Shown piece after piece: positions 1-5,580 of a DNA stretch of 6,317 nt (position 1 is the stretch's first letter; each line of letters starts with the position of its first letter). Under the pieces are notes generated by a model that ran no database searches, was not told the origin of the DNA, and was given only the letters and a program-made list of their open reading frames with translations. Source of the stretch: an uncultured Lutibacter sp. (GTDB lineage: Bacteria; Bacteroidota; Bacteroidia; Flavobacteriales; Flavobacteriaceae); the NCBI GenBank assembly GCA_913061425.1, contig CAJXUO010000086.1, forward strand, positions 1 to 6,317, written 5' to 3'. Position numbers and translations under genes: made by a program.

Positions 1-86
1 TTCACTACCATAGCATATTACCCTCTTATTAACTACTTTTTGATAACCTTAAATCATAACGATTACTCATAATAACTTTTAATATT

Positions 87-113
87 TTGTTAATAAACAC
101 TATTTTTTATGTG
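87..113 (+). repeat. Degenerate direct repeat, copy 1
   Basis: This 27-nt stretch matches 303-329 at 21 of 27 positions without gaps, sharing the core TTGTTAATAA-n-C-n-CTATTT. Copy 2 overlaps the rpiB promoter. The pair could be binding sites for one regulator, or simply chance similarity in AT-rich DNA. No family can be assigned. Confidence 0.35.
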
Positions 114-221
114 TATAACTATCAGTCAAAAAATCACAATTAAATTTGGTAATGATAAACCAGTTTTTGTATTGAAATAATAAATTTAATAACAAAATTT
201 ACTTTTCATTTCTAAGTCTTT

Positions 222-242
222 TTTTACTAACATTTAGTAAAA
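222..242. repeat. Perfect 9-bp inverted repeat with 3-nt loop
   Basis: The arms are TTTTACTAA (222-230) and TTAGTAAAA (234-242) around the loop CAT. No T-tract follows the hairpin on either strand (the preceding T-run would give an A-run on the minus strand), so it does not look like an intrinsic terminator. A DNA-binding palindrome or chance are the alternatives. Confidence 0.45.
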
Positions 243-279
243 CAGTTAACCTACTTAATAATCAATAGTTTAAGAAAAT

Positions 280-314
280 GCTATTAACAATCATATTTTT
301 TATTGTTAATAAGC
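280..314. repeat. Inverted repeat overlapping the rpiB -33 element
   Basis: TATTAACAAT (282-291) and ATTGTTAATA (302-311) are exact reverse complements separated by 10 nt. The match extends by GC on both outer sides (280-281 and 313-314) if one A (312) is bulged. The right arm contains the TTG at 303-305 that I assign as the -33 element of the rpiB promoter, so a protein bound here would compete with or contact RNA polymerase. The regulatory role is inferred; the symmetry is directly visible. Confidence 0.5.
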
Positions 315-329
315 GCTATTTCGTATTTT
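303..329 (+). repeat. Degenerate direct repeat, copy 2
   Basis: This is the partner of 87-113 (21 of 27 identical positions). It overlaps both the right arm of the inverted repeat at 302-311 and the rpiB promoter elements. Within it AGCGCT (312-317) is a small palindrome not shared by copy 1, which has AACACT there. Confidence 0.35.
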
Positions 330-331
330 TG
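303..331 (+). promoter_or_regulatory. Putative Bacteroidota-type promoter of rpiB
   Basis: TTG at 303-305 is followed after 18 nt by TATTTTTG at 324-331, which matches the -7 consensus TAnnTTTG known for Bacteroidota primary sigma factor promoters (-33 TTG, spacing around 17-23). The box ends 24 nt before the rpiB ATG, implying a short leader of under about 20 nt. It is the best-supported promoter in the window because both elements are present at suitable spacing. No transcription data are available to confirm it. Confidence 0.6.
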
Positions 332-355
332 TTGAAATATTAAACTTTATTAAAA

Positions 356-790
356 ATGACAATAGCAATTGGAAATGATCATGCAGGTCCTGATTACAAA
401 TTCGAAATTATAAAATATTTAGAATCTAAAAACATTAAAGTTATAAATTTTGGAACCGACTCTTTAGAGAGTGTGGATTATCCAGATTTTGTACATCCTG
501 TTGCAAATGCAGTTGTAAATAAAGAAGTTGAGTTTGGTATTTTAATTTGTGGTAGCGCTAATGGTGTTGCTATGACAGCAAATAAGTATAAAGATATTCG
601 TGCAGGATTGTGTTGGAACAAAGAAATTGTATCTTTAATAAGACAACATAATAATGCAAATATTTTATGTATTCCAGCACGGTTTACTTCAATTCCACAA
701 GCAATTGGGATGGTAAAAACATTTTTAGAAACGGAATTTGAAGGAGGAAGACACCAAAGTAGAATTGATAAAATTTCTTTAAATTGTTAA
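356..790 (+). CDS. rpiB: Ribose-5-phosphate isomerase B (RpiB/LacAB family)
   Basis: This cytosolic enzyme interconverts ribose 5-phosphate and ribulose 5-phosphate in the non-oxidative pentose phosphate pathway. The 144-aa product is close to the usual family length of about 145-150. Visible family features are the N-terminal GNDHAG (6-11) with Asp8-His9, the general-base Cys65 in LICGSANG (63-70), the MTANK segment (73-77), the HNNAN motif with His98 and Asn99 (98-102), and the C-terminal GGRHQSRI (130-137) whose Arg/His residues bind the phosphate. Residue 68 is Ala where relatives I recall have Gly. LacA/LacB galactose-6-phosphate isomerases belong to the same superfamily but are less likely, given the complete RpiB-type active site and no lac genes nearby. 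ATG 356 is preceded by an A-rich stretch typical of Bacteroidota starts. It is the first gene of a possible three-gene unit and has a good promoter at 303-331. Confidence 0.93.
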   Translation: MTIAIGNDHAGPDYKFEIIKYLESKNIKVINFGTDSLESVDYPDFVHPVANAVVNKEVEFGILICGSANGVAMTANKYKDIRAGLCWNKEIVSLIRQHNNANILCIPARFTSIPQAIGMVKTFLETEFEGGRHQSRIDKISLNC

Positions 791-832
791 TTATTGCATC
801 TTTTTAAATGATTGATAGTCTTATTAATTACT

Positions 833-845
833 ACTATTAAATAGT
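833..845. repeat. Short palindrome just before the cation-transporter start
   Basis: ACTATT (833-838) and AATAGT (840-845) form 6-bp arms around one A, ending 6 nt before the ATG at 852. It lies where an operator or a translation-affecting hairpin could act on the metal transporter gene. In DNA this AT-rich a 6-bp arm is not strong evidence. Confidence 0.25.
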
Positions 846-851
846 TATTTT

Positions 852-1760
852 ATGACACACAACCACCATTCACATTCTCACAATGATTTAAAAGGAAGGA
901 ATTTACTTATATCAATTTTACTTAATATTTTAATTACCATTGCTCAGGCTGTTGGAGGAATTGTTTCAGGAAGTTTAGCATTATTATCAGACGCACTTCA
1001 CAACTTTAGCGATGTACTTTCATTAATAATAAGTTATATAGCAAATGTTTTTTCTAAAAAAAGAGCATCAATACACAAAACATTTGGATACAAAAGAGCC
1101 GAAATTATAGCCGCTTTTATCAATGCCTCAACTTTAATAATTGTTGCGGTTTTATTAATTATAGAAGCAATAAAAAGGTTTAGTAATCCTCAAGAAATTG
1201 AATTTAATCTAGTAATTTGGTTAGCAATCCTCGGAATTATTGCGAACGGTTTCAGTGTTTTGTTATTAAAGAATGATGCTGAAAAAAATATGAATATGCG
1301 CTCTGCATATTTACATTTATTAACAGACATGATGGCGAGTGTTGCGGTATTAATAGGAGGATTACTAATGAAATACTACGGAATGTATTGGGTAGATACT
1401 TTATTAACTCTTGGAATCGCTGTTTATTTAATTTATGTAGGATATAAATTATTAGTAGATTCATTAAGAGTATTAATGCTGTTTACACCTCAAAATATAT
1501 CTCTGGACGATATCGTTAAAAAAGTTACAAAAATTAAAGGTATTGAAAACATACACCATATTCATATATGGCAATTAAATGAAGACGAAACACACTTAGA
1601 GGCTCATATAGATTTTAAAAATGACATTAAATTATCAGAATTTGATAAGATATTAGAAATTATAGAAAAACTATTATTAAAAGAATTTCATATCAATCAC
1701 ATCAATATTCAGCCAGAATTTCAAAAATGTGATACAAAAGATATTATTGTTCAAGATTAA
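852..1760 (+). CDS. Cation diffusion facilitator family transporter, Zn2+-type (CzcD/ZitB-like)
   Basis: This is an inner-membrane antiporter predicted to export Zn2+ (possibly also Co2+ or Cd2+) from the cytosol in exchange for protons. The 302-aa product opens with a His-rich segment (His3, 5, 6, 8, 10) followed by six predicted membrane helices at about 18-38, 41-63, 84-107, 119-140, 151-174 and 177-200. The transport site is visible: His50 and Asp54 in SDALHNFSD (helix 2) and His155 and Asp159 in HLLTD (helix 5). This HD-HD arrangement is associated with zinc-selective members, as opposed to the DD-HD of FieF/YiiP. The cytoplasmic C-terminal domain (about 213-302) has the family's HHIHIWQL segment (235-242) and further His at 248, 252, 280 and 283. 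The gene begins 61 bp after rpiB with no terminator between, so co-transcription is possible. Metal preference is inferred from the motif. Confidence 0.92.
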   Translation: MTHNHHSHSHNDLKGRNLLISILLNILITIAQAVGGIVSGSLALLSDALHNFSDVLSLIISYIANVFSKKRASIHKTFGYKRAEIIAAFINASTLIIVAVLLIIEAIKRFSNPQEIEFNLVIWLAILGIIANGFSVLLLKNDAEKNMNMRSAYLHLLTDMMASVAVLIGGLLMKYYGMYWVDTLLTLGIAVYLIYVGYKLLVDSLRVLMLFTPQNISLDDIVKKVTKIKGIENIHHIHIWQLNEDETHLEAHIDFKNDIKLSEFDKILEIIEKLLLKEFHINHINIQPEFQKCDTKDIIVQD

Positions 1761-1834
1761 GACACATTGTTTCATTATTTTTTATAGTTTGGATGTGCTT
1801 AATTTGCGCCAAAGAATAAACACAATACATAAAA

Positions 1835-2275
1835 ATGCAAAAAACTGTAGTAAAAAATTTTAGAGAACTATCTATTGACGAATTGTACGGAATTTTAAAA
1901 TTACGCAGTGAAGTATTTGTGGTTGAGCAAGACTGTGTTTATTTAGATATAGATGATAAAGATCAAAAAGCATTACATATATTTATTATAAAAGATGAAA
2001 TTATAGTTGGCTACACGCGTTTATTTAATAGAGGAGATTACTTTCCTGAAGCAAGTATTGGTAGAGTTGTAACACATCAAGACTATCGTAATTTTGGATT
2101 AGGACATGTATTAATAAAAGAGAGCATAGAGGCTATTAAAACGCATTATAGCACTTCTAAAATCACTATAAGCGCTCAAAAACACCTAAAACTTTTTTAC
2201 GAATCACATCAATTTGTGCAAGTTGGTGAAGAGTATTTGGAAGATGATATTCCTCATATAAAAATGAACAGATAA
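1835..2275 (+). CDS. GNAT family N-acetyltransferase, ElaA-like
   Basis: A 146-aa single-domain GNAT protein that would transfer an acetyl group from acetyl-CoA to an unknown amine. It has the ElaA-type N-terminal pattern LRSEVFVVEQDCVYLDIDDKD (23-43), with the Asp/His cluster DQKALHIF just after. GNAT motif A follows: beta-4 SIGRVV (74-79), then the acetyl-CoA pyrophosphate loop YRNFGLG (84-90, R/Q-x-x-G-x-G/A type). The C-terminal FYESHQF and GEEYLEDDIPHI segments (121-127 and 131-142) match the characteristic ElaA ending. The physiological substrate of ElaA proteins is, to my knowledge, not established. It lies 74 bp after the cation transporter and is followed by a terminator, making it the probable last gene of the unit. 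The length and complete motifs suggest an intact enzyme. Confidence 0.9.
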   Translation: MQKTVVKNFRELSIDELYGILKLRSEVFVVEQDCVYLDIDDKDQKALHIFIIKDEIIVGYTRLFNRGDYFPEASIGRVVTHQDYRNFGLGHVLIKESIEAIKTHYSTSKITISAQKHLKLFYESHQFVQVGEEYLEDDIPHIKMNR

Positions 2276-2281
2276 TACATA

Positions 2282-2320
2282 AAAAAAACCGCCATTATTT
2301 AATGGCGATTTTAAGTTTTT
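2282..2320 (+). terminator. Intrinsic terminator after the GNAT gene
   Basis: CGCCATT (2290-2296) pairs perfectly with AATGGCG (2301-2307) around a 4-nt loop. The hairpin is followed by two T-runs (ATTTT, AAG, TTTTT) and preceded by an A-run, so it could work in both directions. It begins within about 15 nt of the GNAT stop codon and separates this unit from recA. Confidence 0.8.
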
Positions 2321-2453
2321 AATAAAATAAAGAGACTATATTTCTTCTTTAAGACAATAAATATTAGAAATGACACTTCTTTTTATAAAAAAAAGCCAAT
2401 ACTTTTTAGTAATTTTAACGTCTTGTTTTAAAAAATAAAATTTCAATATAATT

Positions 2454-3458
2454 ATGGCAGTAGATAAAGAAAAAGAAGCAAAACTAAAAGCGCTACAACT
2501 TACTTTAGATAAGTTAGATAAAACGTATGGTAAGGGTTCGGTAATGAAAATGGGAGATGTAGTACATCAAGATATTGAAGCAATTTCATCAGGTTCGTTA
2601 GGCTTAGATTTAGCTTTAGGTGTTGGTGGATATCCAAGAGGAAGAGTTATTGAGATTTATGGTCCAGAATCATCTGGTAAAACTACGCTAACATTACATG
2701 CAATTGCTGAAGCGCAAAAAGCAGGTGGAATCGCCGCTTTTATTGATGCAGAACACGCTTTTGACCGTTTTTATGCTGCTAATTTAGGTGTAGATATAGA
2801 CAATTTAATTATTTCTCAACCAGATTATGGTGAGCAAGCTCTTGAAATTACAGAAAATTTAATTCGTTCTGGTGCAATTGATTTGGTTGTTATTGATTCT
2901 GTTGCAGCGTTGACTCCAAAAAGTGAGATAGAAGGTGAAATGGGAGATTCTAAAATGGGATTACATGCACGTTTAATGTCTCAAGCTTTAAGAAAATTAA
3001 CAGGTACAATTAGCAAAACAAATTGTACAGTAATATTTATCAATCAATTGCGTGAAAAAATTGGTGTGATGTTTGGAAACCCTGAAACAACTACAGGGGG
3101 AAATGCATTGAAATTTTATGCCTCAGTTCGTTTAGATATTCGTAGAAGAACACAAATTAAAGATGGCGATCAAGTACTAGGAAATAGTACAAAAGTGAAA
3201 GTGGTAAAGAACAAAGTAGCACCGCCATTTCAAATTGCAGAATTTGATATTATGTATGGAAAAGGAATTTCTAAAACAGGAGAAATTTTAGATTTAGGAG
3301 TGGAATATGGTATTGTTAAAAAGAGCGGATCTTGGTTTAGTTATGGAGAAACAAAATTAGGTCAAGGTAGAGATGCGGTGAAACAATTAATTAACGACAA
3401 TCCCGATCTTGCTGAAGAACTAGAAGTGAAGATAAAAGCCGCGATTGCCGGAAAATAA
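2454..3458 (+). CDS. recA: Recombinase RecA
   Basis: This ATP-dependent strand-exchange protein forms filaments on single-stranded DNA for homologous recombination and repair. The 334-aa product has the N-terminal oligomerisation helix with [20 protein letters not shown] (about 12-31), Walker [10 protein letters not shown] (70-78), catalytic Glu100 in DAEHAFD, Walker B DLVVIDS (143-149), loop L1 (about 158-177, [16 protein letters not shown]), and loop L2 with [19 protein letters not shown] (195-213) leading to [12 protein letters not shown]. The C-terminal domain ends in IKAAIAGK, so the acidic tail of E. coli RecA (352 aa) is absent. Two stop codons in tandem (TAA TAA) close the gene. It stands alone between terminators. 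I find neither an E. coli-type (CTG-N10-CAG) nor a Gram-positive-type (GAAC-N4-GTTC) LexA box in 2321-2453, and no clear TAnnTTTG promoter there. Confidence 0.99.
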   Translation: MAVDKEKEAKLKALQLTLDKLDKTYGKGSVMKMGDVVHQDIEAISSGSLGLDLALGVGGYPRGRVIEIYGPESSGKTTLTLHAIAEAQKAGGIAAFIDAEHAFDRFYAANLGVDIDNLIISQPDYGEQALEITENLIRSGAIDLVVIDSVAALTPKSEIEGEMGDSKMGLHARLMSQALRKLTGTISKTNCTVIFINQLREKIGVMFGNPETTTGGNALKFYASVRLDIRRRTQIKDGDQVLGNSTKVKVVKNKVAPPFQIAEFDIMYGKGISKTGEILDLGVEYGIVKKSGSWFSYGETKLGQGRDAVKQLINDNPDLAEELEVKIKAAIAGK

Positions 3459-3478
3459 TAAGCTATAAATTTTATTTT

Positions 3479-3511
3479 AAAAAGGAGGTAAAATATTTAC
3501 CTCCTTTTTTT
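3479..3511 (+). terminator. Strong intrinsic terminator of recA
   Basis: A 14-bp perfect stem (3479-3492 with 3496-3509) around the 3-nt loop ATA includes GGAGGT paired with ACCTCC. It runs straight into a T-tract ending at 3511, 20 nt after the recA stop codon. The preceding A-run means it may also stop transcription arriving from dut on the other strand. The AAAGGAGGT on its left arm resembles a ribosome binding site but has no start codon at a usable distance. Confidence 0.9.
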
Positions 3512-3530
3512 GTGGGGTTAAAATATTTTT

Positions 3531-3574
3531 TAAAAAGACTCTTAAACTTACGTTATTACACAAGCCTTTAAGAG
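3531..3574 (-). terminator. Probable terminator of the flippase-dut operon
   Basis: Read on the minus strand, CTCTTAAA (3574-3567) pairs with TTTAAGAG (3546-3539) over a 20-nt loop, and within the loop CTT/AAG can add three more pairs. The stem is followed by TCTTTTT (3538-3532). It lies about 33 nt beyond the dut stop codon. The stem is AT-rich and the loop long, so it is weaker than the recA terminator. Confidence 0.55.
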
Positions 3575-3606
3575 GAGTGTTTATTATGTATAAGCGTCTA
3601 GTTTAA

Positions 3607-4038
3607 TTAAACACCAGTACTTCCAAATCCGCCTTCTCCACGCTCTGTTTCTGATAAAACAGTTACTTCTTGCCAAACCGCTCTTTCGTGTTTTGCAATA
3701 ACCAATTGTGCGATTCGCTCACCATCGTTGATAACGAAATCTTCATTTGAAATGTTTACTAAAATCACTCCAATTTCACCTCTATAATCTGCATCTACAG
3801 TTCCGGGAGCGTTTAATACTGTAATTCCTTTTTTTGCTGCAAGACCACTTCGTGGGCGAACTTGTGCTTCAGTTCCAATTGGAAGTGCAATGAACAACCC
3901 TGTTTTTACAATCGTTCTTTCAAGCGGTTTTAAAGTGATAGATGTATCAATATTTGCACGTAGATCCATTCCTGCAGAAGCAATAGTCTCGTAATTAGGG
4001 ATTTCGTGTTTTGATTTATTTATGATTTGTATGTTCAT
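3607..4038 (-). CDS. dut: dUTP diphosphatase (trimeric dUTPase)
   Basis: This cytosolic homotrimeric enzyme hydrolyses dUTP to dUMP and pyrophosphate, keeping uracil out of DNA and supplying dUMP for thymidylate synthesis. At 143 aa it has the usual length, and all five conserved motifs are present in order: AGMDLRA (22-28), RPRSGLA (61-67), [10 protein letters not shown] (79-88) carrying the catalytic Asp, GERIAQL (106-112), and the glycine-rich P-loop-like [10 protein letters not shown] (133-142) that closes over the nucleotide. The ATG directly abuts the flippase TAA (TAAATG), so no separate ribosome binding site exists between them and translation is probably coupled by reinitiation. It is the last gene of its operon, converging on recA. 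I see no sign of damage. Confidence 0.98.
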   Translation of the reverse strand: MNIQIINKSKHEIPNYETIASAGMDLRANIDTSITLKPLERTIVKTGLFIALPIGTEAQVRPRSGLAAKKGITVLNAPGTVDADYRGEIGVILVNISNEDFVINDGERIAQLVIAKHERAVWQEVTVLSETERGEGGFGSTGV

Positions 4039-5493
4039 TTATGATCTTTTTAATATTTTTCTCAATTCGTCTTTTTCATTCCAATAAATGACCACTACAA
4101 ATGTTAGTAGAAGCAAAGTAGAAGCCCATAAATTCCCTCTAAACTTTAAGAAAGACACTGCAGAGATTACGATTGATGCAATCAAATAAACTGCCATTTT
4201 TTTCAGATTATAATTTACAGGATAATGTTTTCTTCCGATGAAATATGAAATGATTGCCATAGATCCATAAGCGATTAAAGTTGCACAAGCAGCGACCATT
4301 ATTCCATATTTTTCAAGTAAAACAAGGTTTAAGCCAATTGTAATTAATGCTCCAAAAAGAGAGAAGTACATTCCGTATCTCGTTTTATCTGTTAGTTTAT
4401 ACCAAATCGCAAGATTGTGATAAATACCTAAGAATAAATTCGCCAATAACACTATTGGAACTATTTTTAATGCGCCCCAATATTCAGGATTTATAAAATG
4501 TTTTAAAACATCAATATAAGAGACAATTCCAATTAAAACTAAAGCCCCTACAATCACAAAATAGTTCATGATTTTAGCATAGGTTTCTTTCGCGTTCTTT
4601 TTATCAGCATGGTTAAAAAAGAAAGGCTCAGCGCCTAATTTAAAAGCCATTATATACAAGTTCATGAAAATGGCAAGTTTATAGCATGCAGCATAAATCC
4701 CCATTTCCGTATCTCCAATCATATTTTTAATGAGATACTTATCTAAACTTTCTGTGATAACATACGCAACTCCAGCCACTGCAATTGGCCAACTATAGGT
4801 CAACATTTTTTTAAGTAAACTGAAATTAAAGTTGAATTTAAACTTCAATAAAAAAGGGATTAATAAGATAAATGAAATAGCACTTCCAAGTACATTTGCA
4901 ATAAAGATGTAATTAACTATGGGTGTTTTGTGATAGTTATTTGAAATGAATTCTGGCAAATTCTTACCTTCATTTAAATACTGCGGAATGTATTTCAAGC
5001 CCAATAATGTTATAGTCACAATCACAAAAACATTAATAAGTTTTATGAGAGCGTATTTCAGAGGTCTATTTGAAGCTCTTAAATATGCAAAAGGAATCAT
5101 CGCTATTGTGTCAAGGGCTATAATTCCAATAAACAACTTTAGACGTAAAGGGTTGGTTTCAAAATCGAATAATTGAAGAAAAGAAGCAAAAAACAAAAGC
5201 AGGACTGTAATAAAAACAATAACGGTAACAAGCATACTAATAAACGCAGTTGAGACGAGTGTGTCTTTTTGTTTTTCTTTATTATAAAATCTAAAAAAGG
5301 CTGTTTCCATCCCAAAAGTAAGGAGTACAGAAAACAACATTGCCCAAATATAAAAATAAGTATTTTCAGAAAAACTATCTGGAGGAAGCGCATCAGTATG
5401 AACACGTACTAATAGAAAATTAATAACACGAGGTAAAACCGCTGCCAATCCATAAATAACAGTGTCTTTAAAAAAACGTTTAAGTATGCTCAA
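4039..5493 (-). CDS. Polysaccharide/oligosaccharide flippase (Wzx-like, MOP superfamily)
   Basis: This integral inner-membrane protein is predicted to flip lipid-linked sugar units across the membrane for surface polysaccharide assembly. The 484-aa product has about 14 hydrophobic helices, approximately at 12-31, 45-65, 82-105, 117-138, 147-165, 194-214, 233-250, 263-285, 309-327, 342-362, 371-391, 397-418, 433-449 and 456-471, the usual count for this superfamily. The N-terminus (RFFKDTVIYGLAAVLPRVIN) resembles flavobacterial flippases. The first codon is TTG (5493-5491): an in-frame TAA lies four codons upstream, and the first internal ATG (Met52) would remove helix 1, so TTG is the best start. 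Glycan specificity cannot be read from the sequence, and no glycosyltransferases are nearby. It is the first gene of the operon with dut and has a TAnnTTTG box 20 nt upstream. Confidence 0.88.
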   Translation of the reverse strand: MSILKRFFKDTVIYGLAAVLPRVINFLLVRVHTDALPPDSFSENTYFYIWAMLFSVLLTFGMETAFFRFYNKEKQKDTLVSTAFISMLVTVIVFITVLLLFFASFLQLFDFETNPLRLKLFIGIIALDTIAMIPFAYLRASNRPLKYALIKLINVFVIVTITLLGLKYIPQYLNEGKNLPEFISNNYHKTPIVNYIFIANVLGSAISFILLIPFLLKFKFNFNFSLLKKMLTYSWPIAVAGVAYVITESLDKYLIKNMIGDTEMGIYAACYKLAIFMNLYIMAFKLGAEPFFFNHADKKNAKETYAKIMNYFVIVGALVLIGIVSYIDVLKHFINPEYWGALKIVPIVLLANLFLGIYHNLAIWYKLTDKTRYGMYFSLFGALITIGLNLVLLEKYGIMVAACATLIAYGSMAIISYFIGRKHYPVNYNLKKMAVYLIASIVISAVSFLKFRGNLWASTLLLLTFVVVIYWNEKDELRKILKRS

Positions 5494-5513
5494 GGAAATA
5501 AATTAAGTAATTA

Positions 5514-5521
5514 CAAATATA
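5514..5521 (-). promoter_or_regulatory. Putative -7 box of the flippase-dut promoter
   Basis: TATATTTG on the minus strand fits TAnnTTTG exactly and ends 20 nt before the TTG start of the flippase gene. No TTG is seen at the expected -33 distance, so only half of the promoter consensus is present. Confidence 0.45.
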
Positions 5522-5552
5522 TGAAATAGCATCTATATTTATTAAAAAACAG

Positions 5553-5560
5553 TATTTTTG
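5553..5560 (+). promoter_or_regulatory. Putative -7 box of the gpsA promoter
   Basis: TATTTTTG fits TAnnTTTG exactly and ends 20 nt before the gpsA ATG, the same distance as the opposing box for the flippase. It is the same octamer as the rpiB -7 box (324-331). A -33 TTG is not evident upstream. Confidence 0.5.
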
Positions 5561-5580
5561 AGATATAAAATCAGTAAAGA

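Larger units (their letters stand above)
1..355. other. AT-rich region without a supportable gene, upstream of rpiB
   Basis: All six frames are interrupted by frequent stops, and no stretch resembles a conserved protein or a tRNA. A + strand frame is open from the left edge to a TAA at 70-72, but the 23 residues look like translated AT-rich noise, so the tail of an upstream gene cannot be claimed. On the minus strand an ATG lies at 11-9, too close to the edge to judge as a divergent gene start. The region contains a 9-bp inverted repeat (222-242), a 10-bp inverted repeat (282-311), a degenerate direct repeat (87-113 and 303-329), an isolated TAnnTTTG box at 141-148, and the rpiB promoter (303-331). 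Confidence 0.7.

Noticed and set aside
110..118. TGTGTATAA fits the relaxed DnaA box TTATNCACA on the opposite strand, in an AT-rich gene-free region, hinting at a replication origin.
   Set aside because: Only one box is seen, with no cluster and no dnaA, dnaN or other origin-associated gene in the window. A single relaxed 9-mer is expected by chance.
141..148. TAAATTTG, another TAnnTTTG match in the region upstream of rpiB.
   Set aside because: There is no TTG at a suitable upstream distance and no gene follows for over 200 bp. It may be an alternative promoter but cannot be supported.
1252..1464. 70-codon open frame on the minus strand inside the cation transporter gene.
   Set aside because: It is fully contained in a well-supported CDS and has no recognisable domain, so it is a shadow frame.
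1767..1791. TTG followed by TATAGTTTG before the GNAT gene, resembling a promoter.
   Set aside because: The box has a one-base misfit to TAnnTTTG and the spacing (13-15 nt) is too short, so I did not list it.
3484..3489. GGAGGT after recA, identical to a strong Shine-Dalgarno core.
   Set aside because: It is one arm of the recA terminator stem, has no start codon at a usable distance, and Bacteroidota rarely use such sites.
4946..5176. 76-codon + strand open frame antisense to the flippase gene.
   Set aside because: The flippase frame has continuous membrane-protein character here; the antisense frame has no family features.
5139..5405. 88-codon minus-strand open frame rich in Leu, Phe and Cys, within the flippase gene in another frame.
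   Set aside because: Its hydrophobicity is a by-product of reading membrane-helix codons out of frame, and it overlaps the true frame completely.
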